The notes below the pieces were generated by a model. It searched no databases. It saw only the letters and a program-made list of their open reading frames with translations, and had not been told where the DNA came from. The position numbers and the translations under genes were made by a program. From Bdellovibrionaceae bacterium UBA3535 (GTDB lineage: Bacteria > Bdellovibrionota > Bdellovibrionia > Bdellovibrionales > UBA840): a DNA stretch of 54,687 nucleotides. The stretch covers positions 1-54,687 of the forward strand of contig DFOS01000011.1 in assembly GCA_002376845.1 (NCBI GenBank). The letters run 5' to 3'. Below, piece by piece: positions 1-8,400 of the stretch. Each line of letters begins with the position of its first letter. Position 1 is the stretch's first letter.

Positions 1-7
1 GTAAACT

Positions 8-409
8 ATGTGCCAGGAAGTACATTTTTATCTTATTTGGGAGGCTGTCCTGACTCCACTAGTGATAGAGTTTAAGAAGGCTGTATTAAGGCTAGAAGAA
101 GCCGTAAACTATAAGAAAGATGACTTTCTTAGGGACTCGGTAATTCAAAGATTTAAGTTTTGTGTTGAATTGGCCTGGAAGAGTTCAAAGAAAATTATGG
201 GAACAGTTTCGTCAGCGCCAAAAGATGTAATTCGCGAAATGGCGCAAAGTGGATATATTCAAGATGTAGACAAATGGTTGCATGCAGTGGATATGCGAAA
301 CTTATCCTCTCACACATATAAAGAAGATCTGGCTGAGGAAGTCTATGCCTTTGCTTGCAACTTTCTTGGTGAGCTCAAAAATCTAGTGAGTCGTTTAGAA
401 AAAAAATGA
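8..409 (+). CDS. HepT/HI0074-family HEPN protein (toxin of a HEPN/MNT pair)
   Basis: This small all-helical protein (133 aa) has the HEPN RNase signature RX4HXY: R97, H102 and Y104 (read RNLSSHTY). HepT proteins with this motif are toxic RNases, silenced when the partner MNT nucleotidyltransferase AMPylates the motif tyrosine. The region around residues 40-60 (RFKFCVELAWK) matches the conserved helix of the HI0074 'nucleotidyltransferase substrate-binding' family. The stop overlaps the start of the next gene by four bases, the usual arrangement for this pair. The start is uncertain: the ATG lies at the window edge, and an in-frame GTG at 62 would begin closer to the family's usual N-terminus. 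The family is clear; toxin activity is inferred from the intact motif. Confidence 0.85.
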   Translation: MCQEVHFYLIWEAVLTPLVIEFKKAVLRLEEAVNYKKDDFLRDSVIQRFKFCVELAWKSSKKIMGTVSSAPKDVIREMAQSGYIQDVDKWLHAVDMRNLSSHTYKEDLAEEVYAFACNFLGELKNLVSRLEKK

Positions 410-708
410 AATTCGGCCTTACAAAAGAAGAGTTTCAATTTATTTATGAATCGGTAGTTCAGCCATTGGAGAAATTGGGAGCAAAAGTTTTTTGTTACGG
501 TTCTCGTGCGCGAGGAGATTATAATAAATTTTCTGATTTAGATATAATGGTAGAAGGGGGCAGCAATTTAGATGGTATTCTTTCTTCAATTCGTGAAAAA
601 TTGGTTAATAGCAATTTTCCTTATAAAGTAGATTTGGTTGAATACAAGCATTTTGCTGATTCCTACAAGAAGGGATATAATAATGATAAAGTACCATTTC
701 AGATATGA
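406..708 (+). CDS. MntA-like minimal nucleotidyltransferase (antitoxin)
   Basis: This 100-residue protein has the minimal nucleotidyltransferase signature GSX10DXD: G32-S33 followed by D44 and D46, with a third carboxylate candidate at D76 in a VDLV strand. This is the MNT fold of HI0073/MntA. In characterised HEPN/MNT systems the MNT protein AMPylates the HEPN RNase and so acts as the antitoxin. Its ATG overlaps the stop of the HEPN gene (ATGA), implying translational coupling, and its own stop overlaps the next small reading frame in the same way. All three catalytic acidic residues appear present, so it is predicted active. A DNA-polymerase-beta-like role in something else is possible but less likely given the partner. 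Confidence 0.85.
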   Translation: MKFGLTKEEFQFIYESVVQPLEKLGAKVFCYGSRARGDYNKFSDLDIMVEGGSNLDGILSSIREKLVNSNFPYKVDLVEYKHFADSYKKGYNNDKVPFQI

Positions 709-881
709 TACTATTTTTGAGCCTTATTTTTGCTATGAATATTGAGCAATACCAGTGGAAAAAACGCTTGCTGCTTCTTAATGGAACAGCTCCCAGTGCG
801 GCTGAGCAAATTGCCAAATTCTCCAAGCAGCAAAACGAAAATCAAGAGCGCCAACTTTTACTATGCTATGCCTGTGCGTAG
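705..881 (+). CDS. Short exported DUF4174-like protein, probably truncated
   Basis: A 58-codon frame opens with an ATGA overlap on the MNT gene. It encodes a short hydrophobic leader (MILFLSLIFA) followed by a segment (IEQYQWKKRLLLL) that resembles the start of DUF4174 proteins, which are usually over 100 residues and thioredoxin-like. Here the frame ends after about 45 mature residues, shortly before a strong hairpin at 905-929, so the rest of the domain is missing. It may be a decayed gene fragment or a genuine small protein translated by coupling. The DUF4174 likeness is from recall of the family and should be treated as tentative. Confidence 0.4.
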   Translation: MILFLSLIFAMNIEQYQWKKRLLLLNGTAPSAAEQIAKFSKQQNENQERQLLLCYACA

Positions 882-904
882 GCAGGAAATGCAGCAAAAG
901 TAAA

Positions 905-929
905 TAAGGGACCGATGATCGGTCCCTTA
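905..929. terminator. Strong hairpin, likely shared terminator
   Basis: An 11-bp perfect stem (TAAGGGACCGA paired with TCGGTCCCTTA) has a 3-base loop. Read on the minus strand it is followed by a T-rich run (TTTACTTTTG), which fits a Rho-independent terminator for the small minus-strand gene at 946-1014. On the plus strand it lies 23 bases past the DUF4174-like frame but has a poor T-tail. Confidence 0.55.
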
Positions 930-945
930 ATAGAATCACATAAAT

Positions 946-1014
946 TCAAATGGAAAACAGAGCTGTAGAAGTCATCACAAAAAAGCCTAAAAAGGCAATT
1001 ATATAGGTTTTCAT
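946..1014 (-). CDS. Putative 22-residue hydrophobic membrane peptide
   Basis: A very short frame encodes MKTYIIAFLGFFVMTSTALF plus two residues, a single hydrophobic helix with a Lys near the start. Support comes from its surroundings: a GGGG-rich Shine-Dalgarno (1020-1023) sits five bases before the ATG, a promoter-like TTGACT-N16-TATCCT lies at 1043-1070, and the hairpin with a T-rich tail at 905-929 lies 16 bases past the stop. Together these make a complete transcription unit of about 130 bases. It is convergent with the HEPN/MNT genes. It could be a small membrane protein, a type I toxin-like peptide, or a leader peptide. No homologue is recognised. Confidence 0.45.
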   Translation of the reverse strand: MKTYIIAFLGFFVMTSTALFSI

Positions 1015-1042
1015 TTCTTCCCCTTTGTTATTGTAAATATTT

Positions 1043-1070
1043 AGGATATGGCTAGGTAGATTAGAGTCAA
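1043..1070 (-). promoter_or_regulatory. Sigma-70-like promoter of the small peptide gene
   Basis: Read on the minus strand there is a -35 TTGACT (1065-1070), a 16-base spacer and a -10 TATCCT (1043-1048). Start of transcription would be near 1036, about 22 bases before the ATG at 1014. Confidence 0.5.
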
Positions 1071-1167
1071 GTTAGATGGCGGTAAGCTTTGGATCTCTGC
1101 TCTAGTTGAAAGTCTGTTTCTAATGATAGTGGTTCCACAAAGAATCGCTTTTACCTAAACTATTATT

Positions 1168-1560
1168 ATGTTTTTATTTTTTATAGCTCTTGCCTTTTCA
1201 CAGAGCCAAACTTTAGATTCCCACTCGCAAAATGCTCTTAGGCAAACCCAAGAACTCTTAAATAACCGAGTAAAGCGTGAGCAGGCCATTCAAGAAAATC
1301 CAACTAGCCAGGCGGTTGGGGAAAAGGTGGAGCATCTAACTTTAGGCAATGAAGAGCATAAAGATCAGGTATTTCATCTCTCCGCCGGAGCCCTAGAAAA
1401 TATCGCAAAAGAGGCGGGTGGAGACGCTGGGAAAATGCAGAAGATCATGCAAGAATTGCAACGCAACCCAGCCGCATTGAAAAACTATCTTTCCAAGGAA
1501 CAGCTCCAGCAACTAAAAAGTCTGGGTCATGAATTGCAGCCTAAGCAGAAAAATCCTTAG
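1168..1560 (+). CDS. Small exported hypothetical protein
   Basis: The 130-residue product begins with a short hydrophobic signal-like stretch (MFLFFIALAFS). The mature part is hydrophilic, Gln/Glu/Lys-rich and predicted helical, with no cysteines and no catalytic motif that I can see. It ends Lys/Gln-rich. No family is recognised. It is convergent with the hydrolase gene ending at 1562, leaving only one base between their stops. A periplasmic or surface location is inferred from the leader only. No good Shine-Dalgarno is visible in front of the ATG. Confidence 0.6.
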   Translation: MFLFFIALAFSQSQTLDSHSQNALRQTQELLNNRVKREQAIQENPTSQAVGEKVEHLTLGNEEHKDQVFHLSAGALENIAKEAGGDAGKMQKIMQELQRNPAALKNYLSKEQLQQLKSLGHELQPKQKNP

Positions 1561-1561
1561 A

Positions 1562-2797
1562 TTACAAACGCCTTAAAAAATGGTGACGAAACTCATTTGT
1601 CCAAATGGCACCGAGATGACCACCCTTATCAAAAAGTGTCATGCGCTTACCAAATACATTTTGTGCCCACTCTAAGTGGGAAGGGGTAACGATGATATCA
1701 TCCAAGCTGTGAATAAGAAAAATATGGGAGTTGTTTTTTAAAGTCTCTTCTAAGCTAAATAGGCTGGAGCGCTTTAGCAGCTCATCAACCGGTAGCAGTG
1801 GACCAGTCTTTTTTAAGTCGCGGTAAACAAAGTCTTGCAAATAATCTTGATAGGAAAAGGCTGCCGCCTCATTGATGCGTCCATTGCGCCGGTAACGATA
1901 AATTGGTTCTTGCAAAATACCTAGGTCCTTAATTTGCTGGGAATAGTAAATGATCCAGGTAAGGCTGTCGCGAAAGCTATCGCCAATTAGCCACTTAAGT
2001 GCCGGCTCAGGTAAGTCAATTTGCTTTTTTATGTAGGCAATAAGGTCTGAGCTATTGTTTACATCTGGAATCTCGGTAATGGCTTGTATCATTTTTCCGC
2101 GTAAATAATCTTGCTGCCGCTTTGTATATATCTGGCCAGCGGCATAAAAATCATCTAGAGCATTTAGGGAGTAGTCCAAATCAATTGGTGGATTAAATAG
2201 AAAAACTTTTTCAAATTGAAAGTCTTGCTTCTCGGCATCGATCTTGGATAAAAATGCCGAGTGTAAGGCACCTAGAGATACTCCGGCCAAATAGTATTTC
2301 GGAAAGCGTATCCCCTCATGCCTTTCAATTCGGGAAACCACCATCTTTAAAAAATCGTAATACTCTGCCGCATCCCGTGGCGCATAGCCAGGTAGCACGT
2401 TCTCGCTAAAGCCTAGAACAAATTGATAGTGAAAGGCATTTGGTAGAGTAAGAACATTGTATCCTAATTGTGAAACCATAGCGGCGATATTTTTAAGGTT
2501 GGTACTTGCAGCGTTACCCCCTAGGCCCGGTATCAATATAAATAGCGGCATCTCGGGATGGCGTATTAGACTTTGCACGGGTATGCGCTCTTCTCCCTCA
2601 AAGGGAAAAACTTCACTGCGGTCATTTCGAAGGCGCAAATTGTACTTCTTCATATTGATAGAAGGGGCGATCACCGTGCCGCTTAATGTGGATTGAAGTG
2701 CGCTATCGAAGGGAAAATTTTTAAGCTTTGTGGGGTTAAGGTTGGAGGTGTTTGCAGCAAAAACAATGGTGCAGACTAATTGTAAAAAGATGAGCAT
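1562..2797 (-). CDS. Exported alpha/beta-fold serine hydrolase
   Basis: The protein (411 aa from this start) carries a signal peptide and an alpha/beta-hydrolase domain. Visible features are an oxyanion-hole region (LIPGLGGNAAS), the nucleophile elbow GVSLG with Ser near residue 174, an acidic pair in HSLDD near 366 and a catalytic His in GGHLG near 394. The order Ser-Asp-His is right for an esterase/lipase-like enzyme acting in the periplasm or outside the cell; the substrate is unknown. The ATG at 2797 is preferred over an upstream TTG (2812) because the sequence AAGGGGGA lies at a suitable distance before it. It follows the gene at 2941-3492 on the same strand, 143 bases apart. Confidence 0.75.
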   Translation of the reverse strand: MLIFLQLVCTIVFAANTSNLNPTKLKNFPFDSALQSTLSGTVIAPSINMKKYNLRLRNDRSEVFPFEGEERIPVQSLIRHPEMPLFILIPGLGGNAASTNLKNIAAMVSQLGYNVLTLPNAFHYQFVLGFSENVLPGYAPRDAAEYYDFLKMVVSRIERHEGIRFPKYYLAGVSLGALHSAFLSKIDAEKQDFQFEKVFLFNPPIDLDYSLNALDDFYAAGQIYTKRQQDYLRGKMIQAITEIPDVNNSSDLIAYIKKQIDLPEPALKWLIGDSFRDSLTWIIYYSQQIKDLGILQEPIYRYRRNGRINEAAAFSYQDYLQDFVYRDLKKTGPLLPVDELLKRSSLFSLEETLKNNSHIFLIHSLDDIIVTPSHLEWAQNVFGKRMTLFDKGGHLGAIWTNEFRHHFLRRL

Positions 2798-2908
2798 ACA
2801 ATCCCCCTTCAATATGCTGGGCTTAACTTAATGCCGATGTCTTTGGGAGTAAAGGGGAATTCAGAAAAATAAAAAAAGAGCTATACAAAGTCTTAATATC
2901 TAGTCGGA

Positions 2909-2931
2909 GGCCCCCGCAAGCTGCAGGAGCC
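2909..2931 (-). terminator. GC-rich hairpin after the 2941 gene
   Basis: On the minus strand GGCTCCTGCA pairs with TGCGGGGGCC (two G-U pairs) around a 3-base loop, ten bases after the stop of the upstream gene. A T-run is absent directly after it; T-rich sequence only comes about 30 bases later. It may be a weak terminator or an attenuator. Confidence 0.3.
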
Positions 2932-2940
2932 GCCATTTTA

Positions 2941-3492
2941 TTAGTCTTTTGCCACCACTTCCATGGAGAACTTTGCTGAGAACTGGCAATCCAAATAGAT
3001 TTTACCCGAGGCTTCGCAAGTATAATCGCTTGTGTCTAAACTAGTAGTTAGATCAAAATCTTGCATCTCTAAATCTAACTGCTGCAAAATGCTTAGTCCT
3101 GCTTTTTCTAATACAGGGTTGATCACATTTAGATAATCGTCTGCTAGAATTTTTAGTCCAATAACTTTGCCAAATAGAGTTTTTTTCAGTTTGGCACTTG
3201 TTAAAACATCTACGCCGTATTCTGACTCGGTTATCCGTACGCGCCCCTTGTCCACAAGTTGCATGGTGGTGCTGTTAACTTCTTCTGTGTTGGGCAGAGG
3301 TTGTTCTGTACGCATGACTTCACCATCTATGCTGCCTTCAAAGTAAATCATACCTTTAGCTTGAGAGGTGGTTCCTCGCATTAAGCTACCATCAACGGTA
3401 TAGGTGTCCACTCCGTCTACGTCTATGGTAACGCGAAAATAGTCGGCCATAGCCGGCTGACATAGTAATAAGAATAGTATTAGTTTTTTCAT
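2941..3492 (-). CDS. Exported beta-rich hypothetical protein
   Basis: A clear signal peptide (MKKLILFLLLCQPAMA) precedes a mature part of about 165 residues made of alternating beta-like segments, with Thr/Val-rich strands. The only mature cysteines, near residues 158 and 169, could form a disulfide. No known domain is recognised; the general look is of a periplasmic lipid- or ligand-binding beta protein, which is a guess. AAGGAG at a good distance supports the ATG. A strong terminator (3606-3637) isolates it from the metalloprotease gene upstream, so it probably has its own promoter in 3500-3600. Confidence 0.65.
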   Translation of the reverse strand: MKKLILFLLLCQPAMADYFRVTIDVDGVDTYTVDGSLMRGTTSQAKGMIYFEGSIDGEVMRTEQPLPNTEEVNSTTMQLVDKGRVRITESEYGVDVLTSAKLKKTLFGKVIGLKILADDYLNVINPVLEKAGLSILQQLDLEMQDFDLTTSLDTSDYTCEASGKIYLDCQFSAKFSMEVVAKD

Positions 3493-3605
3493 TGCGATCT
3501 CCTTATTTGATGCAAGCAGAAGATAGCCCCTTGGTAGGGGAATGGGAGCCTATTTTTAAAGGTATGTAAAAATGAGAGCGGGCATTATGACACTGTTTAC
3601 AGGGT

Positions 3606-3637
3606 AAAAAAAAAGCCCCACGCTAGGTGAGGCTTTT
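3606..3637 (-). terminator. Rho-independent terminator of the metalloprotease gene
   Basis: On the minus strand AAAAGCC(T)CAC pairs with GTG(G)GGCTTTT around a short loop and is followed by a run of nine T. It lies about 25 bases after the stop of the 3663-4529 gene. Confidence 0.8.
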
Positions 3638-3662
3638 GTTGTTCATAATATATCTAGCTAGC

Positions 3663-4529
3663 TTAGTCTGGTTTGAACCAGCAGCGAGGGCGAAGGCCTA
3701 ATTCATGTGATTCTCTTACACAAGCGCCTACGCGGTAATCATCTTGTTTTACATCTTCCTCAAAGTTTACGCCGCATACGCCAGAGTTAAAATATGTATC
3801 CAGACGGCATTGCGTGCCTGGGTGACGGTGACTTGTCTGGCTTACTTGTTTCTGGTCAGGCGTTTCAAAAGCAGGAGCAACCGTCTCGTTTCTTAAATCT
3901 TGAAACAAGAAGCCCACACTTTGACCAGCCATGGCGATTCTTTCACAAATTGCCTGATCTTGTGTCGAATTGTGCTCAGAAGAGCAGTGCTCTCTTACGA
4001 TCTCAGGCACGTCTTGATTTGCCATCATGGCAACATTGTCTTGCTGAGAAAAAACGCGGCGAGCACATTTTAATCCAGCAAAGTAATCCGATTGTCCTTC
4101 ATTGGATGCCCAGTCAGGATTGCCATACCAATCCGTATACTTTGGCGCTCCACCAATGTGGTGGCCAATCTCATGACAGATCACCAACATGAAAGCATCT
4201 TTGGTGATGGTTTCATGTCTTGCAAGTCCGCCAAACATAGACACCATCCAGTTGTTACCAACCTGACGTGCGTAGGCGTTAACTGTTCCATCTTCCCATT
4301 TGCGCTCTACCACTAAGTTTTTACCCTTAGCTTCAATGATGGGAGCATAGATCGCGTATGCTTGGTCAATCACATCGTGAAAGTCTTCTTCCGTAATGCC
4401 ACCAAGTGTTTTGGCGTTTACAGAAATATACATATCATTTTCTGGAACGAATCCTTCGCAAAGCTCTTTGGATTGTTGCAATCCGCCAACAGCCAAAAGA
4501 GCGGCAATAAGTCCTTTTATTGTATTCAT
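3663..4529 (-). CDS. Exported HExxH zinc metalloprotease
   Basis: The 288-residue protein has an N-terminal hydrophobic leader and a zinc-metalloprotease motif HEIGHH (H119, E120, H123). A likely third ligand, E144, lies in NEGQSDYFAG about 20 residues downstream, the gluzincin pattern seen in M48-like enzymes. The C-terminal third contains spaced cysteines (near 182, 195, 241, 252, 270 and 283) suggesting disulfides and a periplasmic or secreted location. GGGGAA precedes the ATG. It is monocistronic, ending in a terminator. I do not recognise a more precise family; activity and substrate are inferred from the motif alone. Confidence 0.75.
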   Translation of the reverse strand: MNTIKGLIAALLAVGGLQQSKELCEGFVPENDMYISVNAKTLGGITEEDFHDVIDQAYAIYAPIIEAKGKNLVVERKWEDGTVNAYARQVGNNWMVSMFGGLARHETITKDAFMLVICHEIGHHIGGAPKYTDWYGNPDWASNEGQSDYFAGLKCARRVFSQQDNVAMMANQDVPEIVREHCSSEHNSTQDQAICERIAMAGQSVGFLFQDLRNETVAPAFETPDQKQVSQTSHRHPGTQCRLDTYFNSGVCGVNFEEDVKQDDYRVGACVRESHELGLRPRCWFKPD

Positions 4530-4665
4530 GAATTCCCCTTTTTTATTTCCCTACTAATAGGCTATAATTTTTAGACAGAAATGAGGCGCTTCATTAGGGA
4601 TTAATTAGGAAAACCATAGGTAGGTCCAGTTTTAAGCCAGACATTGGTCCAGCGTTTCCTTGCCA

Positions 4666-4732
4666 GTTTCGAAACAGGTGCCTGGCACCTTTTCCGCATG
4701 CTAGTCCGGAGTGCGGAAAAGGTATCTGACCT
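4666..4732. repeat. REP-like palindromic element, copy A
   Basis: A GTTTCGAAAC palindrome is followed by AGGTGCCTGGCACCT, itself a palindrome, then a long imperfect hairpin in which TTTTCCGCA pairs with TGCGGAAAA across a 13-base loop. 28 bases (4669-4696) are identical to 47715-47742, and related GGTGCC...TTTTCCGCA sequence occurs at 9579-9638. Confidence 0.7.
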
Positions 4733-5316
4733 AGTTGAGGCTCATGGACAAATTGTTCTTCTGCGGGAACAGGTCTTTCGCTTTTTTTCCGTAGCTATAG
4801 GGCCGAGTTTTATTTATTACTTATTAATGTATCCGATGCTAATCCGCAGCTCGGACATTATTGTTTTGTTTGCCAAGTATTTTACAAATGAGACTGGCAT
4901 ATCCCTTGCTGTGAAAAGGTCCGCTGCCCGGCTCATGGAACAGCGGACTTTGCGGCCCCTTCACTTTTTTAAGCAAGGGGGTAGATATGAAATACAAAAA
5001 GTATATTTTATATCGGCGATATTTGCACTTACTTAAGCTGTTAGTTTGTCTAATCATGGCTGTGGGAAAACTAATTTGTTATTTGTATGTATTGCTTGCA
5101 AAGGTTTTTGGAGCTTAAGTAGATTTGCCATGTCTGGAGCCACGGGTTCCACTTGGGCCCCAAACTCCGCTGAGCCGGGCAGCACCTCTGGTATTCAGCC
5201 CTCGTAATATAGTTATAGCCTTTATCAAGATGGCCAAATCTTTATTTGAAAACGTATCAGATCCATACACCTTCATGACAATATGTTATGATTTAAAACA
5301 GCTTGATCAGACCATC
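4733..5316. other. Gene-poor intergenic stretch with scattered inverted repeats
   Basis: No convincing gene was found. Open frames here lack Shine-Dalgarno sequences and have protein-unlike composition, and one runs through the REP-like element. Structure is present: GTCCGCTG/CAGCGGAC (4919-4926 with 4941-4948), and a perfect 10-bp inverted pair TACTTAAGCT/AGCTTAAGTA (5030-5039 with 5112-5121). It may hold decayed genes, an RNA, or the upstream control region of the surface-protein gene. Confidence 0.4.
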
Positions 5317-5319
5317 ATG

Positions 5320-5336
5320 CCCCCCCCCAAAAAAAA
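5320..5336 (+). repeat. C9-A8 homopolymer tract upstream of the surface-protein gene
   Basis: Nine C followed by eight A lie about 135 bases before the chosen start of the giant surface-protein gene. An ATG (5317) directly before the tract is out of frame with that gene by one base; loss of one C or gain of two would join the frames. Such tracts are prone to slipped-strand length change. Confidence 0.6.
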
Positions 5337-5470
5337 CGTCTAGTTTTGAGAAATACTTAAGTAAAATCAGCCCTTTGCCGAATAGATATCACAAAGCAAA
5401 AAAAGGGTACGTAAACTTGCTAAAAATAAAGATAGTATTTCAACATTGTAAATCTCTTCTATTGCGATTC

Positions 5471-8400
5471 ATGAAGATCGCAGTGCCCTTTGCCGTTCTT
5501 ACCGCACTACTAACATTTACCCTAACCACCACCACGCAAAAAGAATCCCATGCCCAGTTTGTGCCCTTTGCTTTTTGGCAAGAAGGTTTTGAGCCATTTA
5601 CTTGGACGGGCCTTGCAGGTGATAACGATTGGGAAAACACAGGCAACTGGTCAAGTGGGCAAGTGCCGGGCTCGGGCGATGTGGCTAAGTTTCGCGTGGG
5701 TGCCTGCCTGGGTGCAAATTGTAATGCGGACATGACAGCCAATGTCGATGTAGCGGGAGTGGATATTGAATCGGGCTTTCTTGGAACCATTACACAAAAC
5801 TCGGGTGTGACAATTGATGTTGGAACAGATGGCTGGGTGCAGGAGGGCGGAACTTTTGCGGGCGGGGATGCCGCAATTGATATTAACGGCGTTATAAATT
5901 TAAGTGGCGGTGCCTTTACATCCACGTCTGGAGATTTAAACTTCGATCAAAATCTTTCTATTGGCGCTGCTGTTACATTTACCCATAATTCGGGCACATT
6001 CATTTCAGATGCAACGAACACCAATATAAGTATTACGAGTAATGGTAAAACATTTAGCAATTTTACTCTAGCCCAATCAAGTAATGTGGACAGAGCTACC
6101 ACTTTAAATGATGATCTTTATGTGAGTGGTGATCTAACCGTGAATCAAAGTTGCTTCACAAATAGTTGCGAGATTCGAGGTGGTAACAGTATTTATGTTA
6201 GTGGGGACTATGTATCCACTAGTGTGGATGTTGCCCCATCAGGGGATGTTGATGTACATCTTGTTGGTACTGGCAGTCAGACTATTAGTGGCTCTGCCCC
6301 GTTGCTACCGCTAGTGATTAATTCTACGGGTACCGTAAACTTTTCAAATGACTTCACTGTGATGCGCGTATTTGATTACGTTTCGGGTTCTGTAAATTTG
6401 AATGGTTATAAGATGACCTATATGGCTGGTAATGGAATCGCTTTGAAAAATGGTAGTATTACCCCTGGTGCAATTACATTCTATGATGTTGAAATGATTC
6501 AGTCGGTCGGCTTTGCAAGGTCTATCAATATCACTGGAACATGGGATATTGATGGCGATTTAACCATTGCAACGGGGGGGACTGGCACATGTCAACTTGC
6601 AGGTGGGACCATTCAGTTGTCTGGAAATTTAGATGTCACTCCGGGCTGCGGTGGAACTAGCACAACAAATATTGAGTTTAATGCAAGTGTAGATCAGACC
6701 ATTACCCATGCAGGTGGAAATATTAGTATTGGAGGCGCCTGGACGGTGAATAAGACTGCAGGTAACCTTGTTCTTGCCTCGGATATCTCTTTATCTGGAG
6801 CCGGCCAAGACATGGACATCCAAGACGGCGATATCCTAATGAATAGTAACAATCTTACCATTGATGATACCTTATCGATGGCGGCAGGCACCACCATTGA
6901 TAAAGGCTGCTCAGGTGTTCTTACTGTAGGCGGCTCGCCCATTGCGGCAGGTCCTTATGATAGCGGTATGGTAGTGGGCTCCGCCGAATCACCAAGTATT
7001 AGTATTGCCGACACCTCGATTACTGAGGGTGGCAATTTGGTATTTCAATTAAGTATTAGCGACCCCATGTGTTCTGTTGCAACGAATATCACCTATACGA
7101 CCAATGATGGCACGGCTACCTTAGCTGATTCGGATTATACCGATAATGATTCAACCCTTATTGTTAGTGCAGGGGATGCGAATCCTACAATTACCGTGGC
7201 AACCACAACGGATGCTACATTTGAGTTGGATGAATACTTAAGCTTGCAACTTACTGGCACAAATCAGGGTAGTATAAGTGATTCGGAAGCGATTGGTTTG
7301 ATTGTAAATGATGATGCTGGCGGCGTGGTCTGGTCAGGCGATGCCGGCGATGGAGATTGGGAAAACAATGCCAACTGGGTGGGCGGCACAAAACCTGGGC
7401 CTAGTGATGTCGCAATTTTTAATGCAGAATGCGCCGATGTGCCAGCTAATTGTGATGCCAATATCACGGCCAGCATATCGCTTGCTTCGATTTTATTATC
7501 TCCTGGCTATGAGGGCACCCTAACGCAAGGAGCAGGCAGCAGCATTACACTTAGTGATAGCTTTCAGGTAAGCGAGGGTACGTTTACGGCCTCAAACTCC
7601 AGTATAGATATAGCGAATGATTATTTGCAAACTGGCGGCACTGTGAACTGGGGTAGTGCAAGTGTGAATTTGGTGGGAGATCTCAGAAAGTTTGCTGGCA
7701 CGTTTAATGCGCAATCTTCGAGTCATACAATTGATGGTCTGTTTAATTCATCAATCATTGTTGCTAACAATTTAGAATTCAATAATCTAATTGTAGCTAA
7801 GGGCAATGGGCAAACGGTGACTTTGCAAGGTGTTGTGGGTGTGATCGGTGATCTCACATTAGATTCCAGTAGTGTGAACTGTACAACTTGCCGGATCTTT
7901 GGCGGCGAGCTACACGTAGAAGGTAATATCAATCTTACAGACTGGAGTGGTGGAGATACTCTGATTAAAGCTGTGGGCTCAGGAAACCAGACAATTACCG
8001 GCTCTCTTGCCGGCAGATCTAGTTCCTTAGAGATAGATGCGACAGGTACGGTCAACTTAGTTGGTACCATCTATTTAGATGAAGACTTTATAATAACCAG
8101 CGGTACGGTGAATGTAGGCACATCAAATCTTCAGTTTACCAGTAACGCGGGAACCACTTTGGATACCAATGGTGTAGCATTGTATGATCTGACAATCAAA
8201 AAGCAATCCGGCGGTGATGTGGAAGTAATTGGTACTGTGGTGGTGAACAACGATTTAGTAGTGGAGTCAGGCGGCTCAAATCCGGATATTAATAGCGGTA
8301 CCATTGAGGTAAACGGCGATGTAAGCTTTTTAGATCACCGTGATGGTACGGCATTAATAAAAATGACAGGTAGTGGTACACAAAGTCTTACGGGTGCAGC

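Noticed and set aside
4644..5036. 130-codon plus-strand open frame in the gene-poor stretch
   Set aside because: It starts inside the REP-like element, has no Shine-Dalgarno, and its translation is not protein-like; an opposing open frame overlaps it.
5125..5343. 72-codon open frame running into the C9A8 tract
   Set aside because: TTG start with no Shine-Dalgarno, odd composition and no family likeness; noted only for its relation to the tract.
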